DNA of 64,000 nucleotides from assembly GCF_013702265.1 (NCBI RefSeq), contig NZ_CP059348.1:2170001-2234000 (forward strand), in the 5' to 3' direction. Below the pieces are notes generated by a model, which made no database searches, was not told where the DNA came from, and was given only the letters and a program-made list of their open reading frames with translations. The position numbers and the translations under genes were made by a program. The stretch is from Providencia rettgeri. Lineage in GTDB: Bacteria; Pseudomonadota; Gammaproteobacteria; Enterobacterales; Enterobacteriaceae. Positions 55,760 to 64,000 of the stretch are shown here, piece after piece (positions within the stretch are counted from its first letter, which is position 1; each line of letters begins with the position of its first letter).

Positions 55760-56461
55760 ATGAAAAAACTGGCTGGCGTTACCTACATAATTTTATTCAT
55801 GATGAGCTTTCTTGCTTACAGCGCTGGCTTGCGTTTAGAACAAACGCGATTAATCTTAAATAGTACCAAACCCAATGCGACATTTACCGTTGTAAATGAT
55901 GATTTGAATCCCTATTTAATTCAAACCGCCGTAACTGAACAATTTGAAGGTGCCAAATCCCCTTATTTTGTGGTGACGCCGCCGCTATTCAGATTAGATG
56001 CAAACAGTAAATTTAGCGCTCGTATATTATTAAAAAATAAAAGCGAACTACCAACAGATAGAGAATCTCTGTTCTTTTTAAATACACGGGCTATTCCAGC
56101 GGAAAAGCATCCTAATGAACAGACAAATGATGCTAAACTCACATTTGTGACAAATATCGTGATTAAAGTCTTTTATCGCCCGAGTCAACTGACCGTACCT
56201 AATAACGCTGTATTCCAGCAAGTAAGCCTAAAGCAACAGGGAAAACAGTGGATGCTAAATAACCCTACACCGTATTATCTGACGGTGGTGAATCTTAAAT
56301 ATAACCAGCAAAGCTACAAGAAAAGCCTGATCCTCCCGCCATTTAGTGATACGGAAATAGCTGATTTACAAGGTCATATTTCCCAAGCCCGTTGGCAGAT
56401 GATTAATGATTTTGGTGGTCTTTCAGACGTTATTATTTATCCACCAGCTAAGAATAAATAA
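55760..56461 (+). CDS. Periplasmic fimbrial chaperone 2
   Basis: A 233-residue PapD-like chaperone with signal peptide (cleaved near AYSAG). It shares TDRESLFFLNTRAIP and IKVFYRPSQLT with the family and with chaperones 1 and 3. It follows minor subunit 2 by 10 bases. Three chaperones in one cluster suggests each serves a different subunit or the adhesin. Confidence 0.88.
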   Translation: MKKLAGVTYIILFMMSFLAYSAGLRLEQTRLILNSTKPNATFTVVNDDLNPYLIQTAVTEQFEGAKSPYFVVTPPLFRLDANSKFSARILLKNKSELPTDRESLFFLNTRAIPAEKHPNEQTNDAKLTFVTNIVIKVFYRPSQLTVPNNAVFQQVSLKQQGKQWMLNNPTPYYLTVVNLKYNQQSYKKSLILPPFSDTEIADLQGHISQARWQMINDFGGLSDVIIYPPAKNK

Positions 56462-56474
56462 GGCAATAAATTCC

Positions 56475-57215
56475 ATGAGACTGATGCGCTTTTCTCTGTT
56501 TTTGTTTTTATTGACGATGTTAGGATTTCCCGTAATCACACAAGCTATTGATGATAGTTTGAAATTCTCATTGCAGCGGCTCACATATATTGCTGGCGAT
56601 AACAGCGTGTCGATGAGTTTGCGTAACACTAGTCAATCGCCGTATCTTATTCAAGCTAATATGTTGTGGCTTGATGAATCCACGGGCTTGAATACTCTTG
56701 ATAAATCAGAAAAAATTCCGTTTACCGTGACGCCGCCATTATACAAATTATCTAGCGATGAGTATTACAGCTGGCGAGTGTTATTTACTGGGAAAACACC
56801 CAGTTTGCCCACAGATCGGGAAAGTGTATTTTTACTCCAATTAAAAGCCATTCCCTCTACAGAGCCACAGCATGATGAATCAATGCAATTTACGGTGACG
56901 CGTTCTCTGCTATTTAAAGTTTATTATCGTCCAGCCAATTTAAAGGGAATGACATTAGAACAAGTGTCCAATCAATTATCCTTTCGACGCGAAAACAATT
57001 ATCTTGTTGTGAAAAACAACAGTCCTATTTATGCGACTTTCGATAATCTTTCAATCAATGGCATTCCCGCAGATAGCGACATACTATTTATGTCAGTCGC
57101 TCCTTATTCTGAACAGCGTTACCCTTTTAAGCAGTTAATCGCTGGAACCATTAGTTGGGCGTTAATGGATGAATATCTCCTACCCACAAAACAAAAAAAC
57201 AGCCTCGTGCAATAA
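56475..57215 (+). CDS. Periplasmic fimbrial chaperone 3
   Basis: A 246-residue PapD-like chaperone from the ATG at 56475 (MRLMRFSLFLFLLTMLGFPV), which gives a signal peptide. The longer frame from 56406 overlaps chaperone 2 and has no signal. Family marks are LYKLSSDEYYSWRVLF, TDRESVFLLQLKAIP and LFKVYYRPANLK. It starts 13 bases after chaperone 2, so the two are co-translated. Confidence 0.86.
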   Translation: MRLMRFSLFLFLLTMLGFPVITQAIDDSLKFSLQRLTYIAGDNSVSMSLRNTSQSPYLIQANMLWLDESTGLNTLDKSEKIPFTVTPPLYKLSSDEYYSWRVLFTGKTPSLPTDRESVFLLQLKAIPSTEPQHDESMQFTVTRSLLFKVYYRPANLKGMTLEQVSNQLSFRRENNYLVVKNNSPIYATFDNLSINGIPADSDILFMSVAPYSEQRYPFKQLIAGTISWALMDEYLLPTKQKNSLVQ

Positions 57216-57258
57216 CTAAAATAGTCTAAAAATACACACAACAGGCAGGCAGCAGCAC

Positions 57259-59826
57259 GTGATAAAGTTACCGAGTTTTAAAATAAGTCTGTTATCTTCT
57301 TTGATTTTGTTTCCGTTTATTGGATACAGCGAAGATTACTTTGACCCTAATTTATTGGATGAGCACCTAGGATTAGATCCTGCACAGGTAGATCTCAGTC
57401 AATTCTCCCAAGAAAATTCCTTACCTCTGGGTCAATATACCTTGTGGGTGACAGTCAATCAGGAACCTCAAGGTGAATACTCCCTGAATTTTGTGAAGAA
57501 TGACAATAACCAAGTTGTTCCTGAGCTATCCATAAAACAATTAGCTACATTCGGAATTGATGTAGATAAAATAAAATCGCTGCGTGATCTTCCCCCTGAC
57601 ACATTAATTACCGACCTTCCTCATTATATTGATGATGCCAAAGTGACTGTAGATCTTTCCAAGCTACGAGTGAATATTAGCGCTCCTCAAATCGCGATGA
57701 ATAACCAGGTTGCCGGGTATATTCCCAAAGAATTATTGGATGACGGTATCCCTGCATTTACCACTAACTATATGATTTCGGGTAACCGCTCTAATAATAA
57801 GCTCTCTACGGGTAAGCAATCTTCCGACAATTTATTTATTAATTTAAACGGCGGATTAAATGCTGGTGCATGGCGGCTCAGAACAAATATGTCTTATGCC
57901 TACAACCGCTATTCCGGTATGGGCAATAACCGCACAAAATCCAGTACCGATTTTGCGAACACCGCAGTATCTCGCCATCTTTATGATATGGGTTCTGACC
58001 TTTTAATTGGTGAAAGTAGCACCCGCGGCGAACTGTTTGATTCGATCCCTTTTAAAGGGGTTCAATTAGCATCCAACGACCAAATGTTACCCAGTAGTTT
58101 ACGCAGTTTTGCACCCAATGTGACGGGAATTGCTCAATCCAATGCCCAGATTACAATCCGGCAAAATGGCTATGTGGTTTATCAAAATTATGTACCGCCG
58201 GGCCCATTTAGTATTGACGATCTGGCTATCGGAAGTAACTCTGGCGCATTAGATGTCACCATCAAGGAAGAGGACGGAACAGAGAGAACATTCACCGTTG
58301 CCTTTGCCTCCCTGCCTATTATGCAGCGCCCTGGTGGATGGAAATATGAATTAACCGCGGGTCGTTACAATGGCGGGGTCACGGTCGGATCGAAAGAAGC
58401 CGACTTTGTCTTAGCTAACGCTATTTATGGACTTCCTTATGACATTACTCTGTATGGGGGCGGTATTGGCGCACAAGATTATTGGTCTGGCATTGCAGGT
58501 TTAGGGCTTTCAATGGGAAATCTTGGCGCTATTTCTACTGATGTGACTCACGCACAAGCGACTCTAGATAATCTTCCAACCCAGAAGGGTCAAGCTTACC
58601 GAGTGCGTTACGCTAAGAATTTCGTAACAACCAATACTTCAGTCGATATCTCAGGCACTCACTATTCATCACAAGATTATTACACCTTTAATAATTTCAA
58701 TAACCATAATTATCGATATATTGATGATATCGCGCCATGGACAGGACTTCCTGAAAAACGTCAATATTCAATCTCAGTTTCACAACCACTCAATAATTTC
58801 GGTTCACTCTATTTTTCAGGAAGCCGTTATGAGTATTGGGATAATCAGCAAAATATTACCCAAGTTTCCGCAGGTTACAATAATAGTTATAAAGGTATTT
58901 CCTACGGGGTTAACTACAGTATTGACCGGACTAAAAATAGCGATCAATGGCCTGAAAACCGTCAAATAAGCTTTAATGTCAGTGTGCCTTTTAGCCTTTT
59001 CTCAAATGACCCTATGCTAACTAATATGAGTAGTACCTATTCGATTAGCCATGATAATAACGGTCGAACAACCCAGCAAGCAGGCCTAAATGGTAATTTA
59101 TTAAATTCAAAACTCACTTATGGTATTTCACAGAGTTGGGGTAATCAGAATCAACGAAACTCGGGGAGCCTCTACACCAACTATGCTGGTAATAGAGGGA
59201 CAGTTTCCGCCGGTTATAGCTATTCTCAAAATTATAATGCATTTAATGGTAGCTTAAATGGTGGTGCCATTATTTATTCTGGTGGATTATTACTTGGTAA
59301 AACCATGGGAAATAGTATGGCTATCATTGAAGCCGAAGGCGCTGAAGGTACGCGCTTAACAATTGCGAATACGCAAATAAACGCCCAAGGTCAGGCTATT
59401 TATCCCTATTTATCTGACTACAGTAAAAATACCGTTGGCTTAGATGTAAATACCTTACCTGAAAATGTCACCTTAAAGCAGACATCGAAAAATGTTTACC
59501 CAACCTCTGGTGCTATCGTCAAAGTTAAATTTGATACTCGAATGGGTTATCAGGCACTTATCAATTTAATTCATCACAATGGTGTCGTTCCATTTGGTGC
59601 TGTTGCGACATTATTGGATGATAATCAAGATGATGAAAATACGGGATTGGTCGGTGATGATGGTCAACTGTATATGAGTGGGCTGCCCAATCAAGGGACA
59701 TTACGCATTCAATGGGGAGCCAGTAAACCACAATCCTGTTTGGCACATTTTACGGGTTTAGATGTGATAACCCCGACGGAAGACCATCCTATTCGGGGTA
59801 TATCAGCAATATGTGTGAGTGAATAA
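57259..59826 (+). CDS. Outer-membrane fimbrial usher
   Basis: An 855-residue usher that receives chaperone-subunit complexes and extrudes the fimbria. GTG start with signal peptide (to about SED). The N-terminal chaperone-binding domain (about 25-140) is followed by the barrel, a plug region, and the C-terminal domains with the Cys pair SCLAHFTGLD and ISAICVSE. It follows chaperone 3 by 43 bases and is the last gene of the plus-strand operon. No adhesin gene follows on this strand; the candidate is the convergent gene 11 bases away. Confidence 0.9.
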   Translation: MIKLPSFKISLLSSLILFPFIGYSEDYFDPNLLDEHLGLDPAQVDLSQFSQENSLPLGQYTLWVTVNQEPQGEYSLNFVKNDNNQVVPELSIKQLATFGIDVDKIKSLRDLPPDTLITDLPHYIDDAKVTVDLSKLRVNISAPQIAMNNQVAGYIPKELLDDGIPAFTTNYMISGNRSNNKLSTGKQSSDNLFINLNGGLNAGAWRLRTNMSYAYNRYSGMGNNRTKSSTDFANTAVSRHLYDMGSDLLIGESSTRGELFDSIPFKGVQLASNDQMLPSSLRSFAPNVTGIAQSNAQITIRQNGYVVYQNYVPPGPFSIDDLAIGSNSGALDVTIKEEDGTERTFTVAFASLPIMQRPGGWKYELTAGRYNGGVTVGSKEADFVLANAIYGLPYDITLYGGGIGAQDYWSGIAGLGLSMGNLGAISTDVTHAQATLDNLPTQKGQAYRVRYAKNFVTTNTSVDISGTHYSSQDYYTFNNFNNHNYRYIDDIAPWTGLPEKRQYSISVSQPLNNFGSLYFSGSRYEYWDNQQNITQVSAGYNNSYKGISYGVNYSIDRTKNSDQWPENRQISFNVSVPFSLFSNDPMLTNMSSTYSISHDNNGRTTQQAGLNGNLLNSKLTYGISQSWGNQNQRNSGSLYTNYAGNRGTVSAGYSYSQNYNAFNGSLNGGAIIYSGGLLLGKTMGNSMAIIEAEGAEGTRLTIANTQINAQGQAIYPYLSDYSKNTVGLDVNTLPENVTLKQTSKNVYPTSGAIVKVKFDTRMGYQALINLIHHNGVVPFGAVATLLDDNQDDENTGLVGDDGQLYMSGLPNQGTLRIQWGASKPQSCLAHFTGLDVITPTEDHPIRGISAICVSE

Positions 59827-59837
59827 CCCCACCACGA

Positions 59838-61013
59838 CTAGCTTTTAATAAAGAAAGCGAGATCCGCTTTTCCTTGATATTCGCCACCTTTCACCTCTGG
59901 GGTTCGGCATAATGCCCATGTCACGTTAAGTAATATGGGTTTTTGAGTATTCTTAATACCTAAATCGACCTCTTCGCCATTAAAACTCATTAATTGTGAA
60001 TTTTTATCATCATTACAGTTTAATTTCAGCGATTTACCCAACTCACTCACGCCGCCTAATACCCACGGTAGTTTTCCAACTTTCATCCCTTCATCAACGG
60101 GTTTTAATAAAAGTTTTTTCGGGTTACTTGGGTCGAAATCGGTCTCTTTCGCTTTAGCCACCATACGAATGGTATCTTGCTTCGTTCCATTACAGCTAAG
60201 AGTAATGGATGAGTTGTACTGCGCTTCCATATCATCCACAAAAGTATGCTGGATATGATTATTGGTTACAGCAGTGACTTCACAAAATCGTAAAATAGTT
60301 AAATCTGCTTCAATGTTCAATAAAATGGTATCTCTTGCTTCAAGATCAAACCCACCCGTCATTAAGTAAAAGGGTTTAGTGCTATTAAATGCAATTTTTC
60401 CTGAAACCAAATCTTGGCTTAAATAAATAGTTTGTGGTTGATTAACTGAGAATCTCAATTGTTTACGCCCTTTCGAGGGAATATCACGGTAATTATCTTG
60501 AGGGTAAAGACAAACACCATTAACTCGTACTTGTGGAATTTCTATCAACTTACTACTAAAGTTTCGCGTAAAAAATGTCCCAGCATAAACGGGTTCTAAA
60601 TTTGTTCCGTGATCCATTATATTGATTTGATAATCAATATTCGGAATCAAATACCCATCAACCTCACCAGAATCACGGTTAGTGAGTGGCACGCCATTTA
60701 AATGATAGAAATAGGGAATTTGGTGCAACCCTGACATATCACAGGAATTCTTAGCTTGGCTGAACCCGACTATGGGAATGGTAAAATTCCAGGATTTTTT
60801 CACTGTGTTTGAATAAACGGGAGTTACATCCAGAAAAACATCGCCCGTCAGCGTTGCTGGTATTTCTCTTGGCACTCGCTCAGCGATGGTAAGATCAACA
60901 ACACCTTGTAATTTCAATGTTGCTGTTTTTGCTAACGCTGTGGACGTATTCCACAGTAAAGAAAACAATAATAAAAGCGTGCCATTTTTAAATGCTGAAA
61001 TACTAAATTTCAT
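59838..61013 (-). CDS. Putative fimbrial tip adhesin, convergent to the usher
   Basis: A 391-residue exported protein (signal peptide ends ALAKT). It looks two-domain: residues about 29-235, without family match from memory, could be a receptor-binding part. Residues about 240-391 end in GKADLAFFIKS, a pilin-like last strand, with Cys in LRFCEV, LSCNGT, LNCNDD and WALCRT. This layout suits a tip adhesin, but it is on the strand opposite to the other fimbrial genes and needs its own promoter. I did not identify a homologue, so adhesin is an inference from context and shape. Confidence 0.6.
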   Translation of the reverse strand: MKFSISAFKNGTLLLLFSLLWNTSTALAKTATLKLQGVVDLTIAERVPREIPATLTGDVFLDVTPVYSNTVKKSWNFTIPIVGFSQAKNSCDMSGLHQIPYFYHLNGVPLTNRDSGEVDGYLIPNIDYQINIMDHGTNLEPVYAGTFFTRNFSSKLIEIPQVRVNGVCLYPQDNYRDIPSKGRKQLRFSVNQPQTIYLSQDLVSGKIAFNSTKPFYLMTGGFDLEARDTILLNIEADLTILRFCEVTAVTNNHIQHTFVDDMEAQYNSSITLSCNGTKQDTIRMVAKAKETDFDPSNPKKLLLKPVDEGMKVGKLPWVLGGVSELGKSLKLNCNDDKNSQLMSFNGEEVDLGIKNTQKPILLNVTWALCRTPEVKGGEYQGKADLAFFIKS

Positions 61014-61090
61014 TACACCCTACCGTTTCGAGCAGATTTGCATTTTTTGATTATATGATAATGTACCAAAGTGTGAAATTAAACTGCCAT

Positions 61091-61124
61091 AAAAAGAAAG
61101 CCCCATGTTAAAAATATGAGGCTT
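61091..61124 (-). terminator. Terminator downstream of tdk
   Basis: On the minus strand AAGCCTCAT pairs with ATGGGGCTT (one G-U), then a T-run. It lies about 180 bases after the tdk stop and before the promoter region of the adhesin-like gene. Confidence 0.75.
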
Positions 61125-61304
61125 ATCAAATCTTATTCAATCCGTTTTTATTCTATGAGCGCTGAAAACTTATCTTCCATGCATCCTTTTTAAGAACTAG
61201 CAAACTGAGTATTTCATTAATTCATTTACTTTATTTGACAAAAATATCTTAATAATCTGATATTCCTATTTGTAACTATATGACCCTCTAATCTTAATTA
61301 ATGC

Positions 61305-61934
61305 TTATTTGAAGTTAAACGGTATTTTTTCAATTGCACCACTATTCATTAATTGAGCTTGCTTAATGGCTTCAGAGTAATGCTTTCGGCAAACAGAGAT
61401 ATACTTTTCATTCCCACCAATATCCACTTGAGCCCCTTCATATACAGGGATGCCATCACCACCAATCCGTAAAACTTTATTTGCCTTACGTCCACAGTAA
61501 CAAACGGTTTTTAACTCAACTAACTTATCTGCCCATGCTAATAAATACTGACTTCCAGCAAACAATTCTCCAGAAAAATCCGTTCGTAAACCATAACAGA
61601 GTACCGGAATGTCTAAATTATCGACAACATCACATAATTGCTCTACTTGCTGTTTTGTCAGAAATTGGCATTCATCAATAAGTACGCAATGTACTTTTTG
61701 TGCATCATTCTCGTTCTTGATAATTTCTGCCATATTCGTTATAGGCGAAAATAATAACGCATCCGCAGATAAACCTATCCGCGAAGATACCTTACCCTGA
61801 CTGAAGCGGTTATCGATTTCAGCGGTAAAAATCAACGTACGCATCCCACGTTCGTGATAGTTATAAGAAGATTGTAATAATGAAGTCGATTTACCCGCGT
61901 TCATCGCAGAATAATAAAAATATAGCTGTGCCAT
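61305..61934 (-). CDS. tdk: Thymidine kinase
   Basis: Phosphorylates thymidine to dTMP in nucleoside salvage. 209 residues of the type II (zinc) family. The P-loop is SAMNAGKST near residue 10, the catalytic Glu is in IDECQFL, and the zinc Cys residues are in VCYCGRKA and VCRKHY. The lasso region carries [10 protein letters not shown]. It is next to hns as in E. coli; the fimbrial cluster replaces the E. coli neighbours on its other side. Confidence 0.96.
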   Translation of the reverse strand: MAQLYFYYSAMNAGKSTSLLQSSYNYHERGMRTLIFTAEIDNRFSQGKVSSRIGLSADALLFSPITNMAEIIKNENDAQKVHCVLIDECQFLTKQQVEQLCDVVDNLDIPVLCYGLRTDFSGELFAGSQYLLAWADKLVELKTVCYCGRKANKVLRIGGDGIPVYEGAQVDIGGNEKYISVCRKHYSEAIKQAQLMNSGAIEKIPFNFK

Positions 61935-62458
61935 TGGGCGGTTCCCTAAAAAATAATATTCGCAAATACTTTAGCATAAAGGCTTTTTAAGATTAACTTA
62001 AACCTATGTAGATAACTAAGTGTATGAATTTCCATCTATCACTATGTTAAATTAGTTCCTTTAGATCACACATCATCTGTGTTGTAGACAATTAATCTCA
62101 AACTGATATTAACTTTATCTGGTATAGCCATTGGCACATATTGCCAAATTGATTCTGTCAAAAAAAGAAAATTTACGTTAAAACATCCATTGATACATCG
62201 ACAAACAAAAGGTAATGGTTATCACTAGGCTATTAATATAAAATTTAGTGGCATTTTCTAATTACCTTTTTTCATTAGTACTGTTATTGATAATAGAGCA
62301 ATTTATAGCAACGAAAATTTTTATAATTCTTTTGTAAAAAAATTGCATTCGTTAAAGATAACTTTTAAACTACCAAAGTAATTTAGCTATTGCAGAATTT
62401 AAAATAGCACTCTATTATTACTGTACACATGCCAACATATAAAATTGAGACCAGGAAA
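61935..62458. other. Upstream region of hns
   Basis: 524 AT-rich bases between divergent tdk and hns with no gene above about 40 codons. It contains the nested hairpin at 62207-62272 and probably the hns promoter near its right end. hns is controlled by a similarly large AT-rich region in E. coli. Confidence 0.6.
62207..62272 (+). other. Nested hairpin ending in a T-run upstream of hns
   Basis: AAAAGGTAAT (62207-62216) pairs with ATTACCTTTT (62261-62270), and inside it CACTA (62223-62227) pairs with TAGTG (62246-62250). A T-run follows. It resembles the terminator of a short transcript, which would mean a small RNA or a truncated leader upstream of hns. The loop is large, so folding is uncertain. 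Confidence 0.4.
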
Positions 62459-62869
62459 ATGAGCGAATCATTAAAAGCATTAAATAACATCCGTACGCTT
62501 CGTGCTCAAGCACGAGAAGTTACTTTAGAATCTTTAGAAGAAATGCTGGAAAAATTAACTGTCGTTGTTGATGAACGTCGTGAAGAAGAAAGCCAAGCTC
62601 GCGCTGAAGTCGAAGAACGTAATCGCAAACTGGAAAAAGTTCGCGAAATGATTTTAGAGCAAGGCGTAGATTTAAATGACCTTCTGCAAACTATGGATTC
62701 TGGTAAAAGCACCAGCACTCGCGCTAAGCGCGCTGCTCGCCCAGCAAAATATAAATATGTTGATGAGAACGGCGAAACTAAAACTTGGACAGGCCAAGGT
62801 CGTACTCCAGCAGTAATTAAAGTTGCAATCGAAGAACAAGGCAAATCTTTAGACGATTTCTTAATCTAA
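62459..62869 (+). CDS. hns: Nucleoid-associated protein H-NS
   Basis: A 136-residue global repressor of AT-rich and horizontally acquired DNA. The start at 62459 ([17 protein letters not shown]) has CCAGGAAA upstream and matches E. coli; ten extra in-frame codons from 62429 are not used. An N-terminal coiled-coil oligomerisation domain (about 1-80) is followed by a linker and the DNA-binding domain with [12 protein letters not shown]. It is a likely silencer of the nearby AT-rich fimbrial cluster. It lies between tdk and galU as in E. coli. Confidence 0.98.
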   Translation: MSESLKALNNIRTLRAQAREVTLESLEEMLEKLTVVVDERREEESQARAEVEERNRKLEKVREMILEQGVDLNDLLQTMDSGKSTSTRAKRAARPAKYKYVDENGETKTWTGQGRTPAVIKVAIEEQGKSLDDFLI

Positions 62870-62891
62870 TATTGATACCCCTTCAAATTCT

Positions 62892-62920
62892 AAACACCCT
62901 TTTTATAAGGGTGTTTTTAT
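62892..62920 (+). terminator. Terminator of hns
   Basis: AAACACCCTT pairs with AAGGGTGTTT around TTTAT, then T residues, 22 bases after the stop. Confidence 0.9.
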
Positions 62921-63192
62921 TTATAGCAGCCTTATTAATATCCACTTATCATCCCCTATGCTCCACTCCCTTCACCTATTTTTAATCAAAAAGAATGATA
63001 CAAAATAAAATATACGTTAAAGTAAAGTTACGTAATTTAATCCAGTGATATTCTTTAAGTTCCCTCTAAGCACCCTACACTAATTATTTTACGCGCCATG
63101 CGGGTTATATTGATTTATATTATATAACTGACATTTAATGACACTTAAAATCTGAGTACTCCCTTTTACATATTCCCATATAAAGCATCTAT
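62921..63192. other. AT-rich gap between hns and galU
   Basis: About 270 bases between two convergent genes' terminators. No gene, promoter or strong repeat is evident. Confidence 0.6.
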
Positions 63193-63220
63193 AAAAAAAG
63201 CCAACCATAAAGGTTAGCTT
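63193..63220 (-). terminator. Terminator of galU
   Basis: On the minus strand AAGCTAACC pairs with GGTTGGCTT (one G-U), followed by a run of T, 26 bases after the galU stop. Confidence 0.88.
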
Positions 63221-63246
63221 TTATCTGTACAACAAAGATTAGTAAT

Positions 63247-64000
63247 TTAATTAGATTTCGATGATGAATCTAAATTAGCCGCTAACTCTTTAATCCACAC
63301 GGAAAAATCATTTCCTAGCGTATCGTGTTGCATGCCATATTCGACAAAGGCTTTCATGTAACCTAATTTATTTCCGCAGTCATGACTTTTACCACATAAG
63401 TGGTATGCTTCAACGGGTTCCTTATTTTCCATCATTAATGCGATTGCATCCGTTAATTGGATTTCATCGCCAGCACCCGGTGCTGTTTTCGCTAATGCAT
63501 CCCAAATTTTTTCGGATAATACATAACGTCCTACGATAGATAAATTGGATGGCGCTTCATCACGTTTCGGTTTTTCAACCATACGAGAAATAGGTTTACT
63601 ATCACCTGGGTGTAAAGTCACACCGTTGCAATCCACAATTCCGTAGTTAGAAACATCTTCTTCTGGTACTGGCTCAACTAAAATTTGGCTAGCCCCAGTA
63701 GTTTCGTAGTGTTCTAACATCTCTTTAAGGTTGAATTTCGTTAAATCGGTGCTGTAGCGGTCTAAAATAACATCCGGAAGGATCACGGCAAAAGGCTCAT
63801 CACCGACTAATGGCTTAGCACACAGAATGGCGTGACCTAAGCCTTTAGCAATGCCTTGGCGTGTTTGCATGATAGTCACATGACTTGGGCAAATGGATTT
63901 AACTTCATCCAATAATTGGCGCTTAACTCGCGCCTCTAAAATGGCTTCAAGTTCAAAACTGGTATCAAAGTGGTTTTCAATAGAATTTTTAGATGAATGT
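63247..64000 (-). CDS. galU: UTP-glucose-1-phosphate uridylyltransferase, 5' end outside window
   Basis: Makes UDP-glucose for LPS core, capsule and trehalose synthesis. The last 251 codons are present; the frame is open to the window edge, where [19 protein letters not shown] continues into [15 protein letters not shown]. The visible part includes [35 protein letters not shown] and [16 protein letters not shown], all GalU marks. The first 40-50 residues, with the nucleotide-binding GLGTRMLP motif, lie outside. An ATG at 63912 is internal, not the start. Confidence 0.96.
   Translation of the reverse strand, partial: HSSKNSIENHFDTSFELEAILEARVKRQLLDEVKSICPSHVTIMQTRQGIAKGLGHAILCAKPLVGDEPFAVILPDVILDRYSTDLTKFNLKEMLEHYETTGASQILVEPVPEEDVSNYGIVDCNGVTLHPGDSKPISRMVEKPKRDEAPSNLSIVGRYVLSEKIWDALAKTAPGAGDEIQLTDAIALMMENKEPVEAYHLCGKSHDCGNKLGYMKAFVEYGMQHDTLGNDFSVWIKELAANLDSSSKSN

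Overview
The window looks like a chromosomal segment of a Gram-negative gamma-proteobacterium of the order Enterobacterales, most likely Providencia or a close Morganellaceae relative. The order is well supported: the genes follow the Escherichia coli 27-29 min map (osmB-yciH-pyrF-lapBA-pgpB/ribA ... acnA-cysB ... topA-yciN-sohB-yciK-btuR ... rluB-yciO-rnm-trp-ompW-yciCBA-tonB-yciY-cls-yciU-oppFDCBA-ychE-adhE-tdk-hns-galU). The genus is inferred from AT-rich codon use, ERIC repeats, unfused trpG and trpD, and protein divergence. No prophage, IS element, tRNA, rRNA or CRISPR array was seen.

Layout. (1) 1-10.2 kb: end of osmB, yciH-pyrF, lapAB (LPS assembly control), pgpB, then ribA, hemB, a small unknown gene, acnA and cysB. 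(2) 10.5-13.7 kb: an accessory insertion between cysB and topA, holding an M13 metallopeptidase and a periplasmic Cu/Zn superoxide dismutase (sodC), with three same-orientation ERIC elements around sodC. (3) 13.7-23.8 kb: topA, yciN, sohB, yciK-btuR, an unknown lipoprotein, rluB, yciO and rnm. (4) 23.9-30.8 kb: a complete trp operon with TrpR operator, a leader peptide (23 codons, three Trp), an attenuator and trpE-G-D-CF-B-A. (5) 31-41 kb: ompW with an FNR-type site, yciC, a SulP transporter, yciB, yciA, tonB, the small gene yciY (57 codons), cls, yciU and a SUKH/HEAT-like protein. (6) 41-48.4 kb: oppABCDF preceded by a second oppA-like gene. (7) 49-53 kb: ychE and adhE. (8) 53.2-61.0 kb: a chaperone-usher fimbrial cluster placed between adhE and tdk, with three pilin-like genes, three chaperones, one usher and a convergent adhesin-like gene. 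(9) 61.3-64 kb: tdk, hns and the 5'-truncated galU.

Most of the window is conserved housekeeping sequence. The accessory and more interesting parts are the fimbrial cluster, the ERIC/sodC block (an ERIC supplies the last codons and stop of sodC), the tandem oppA paralogue, the orphan SUKH/HEAT protein, the unknown lipoprotein and the unknown 149-residue protein. Several intergenic inverted repeats (trpA-ompW, tonB upstream, ychE-oppA, hns upstream) are not explained by annotated genes. I did not find a clearly new multi-gene system. The fimbrial cluster is the best candidate for an undescribed variant of a known system.
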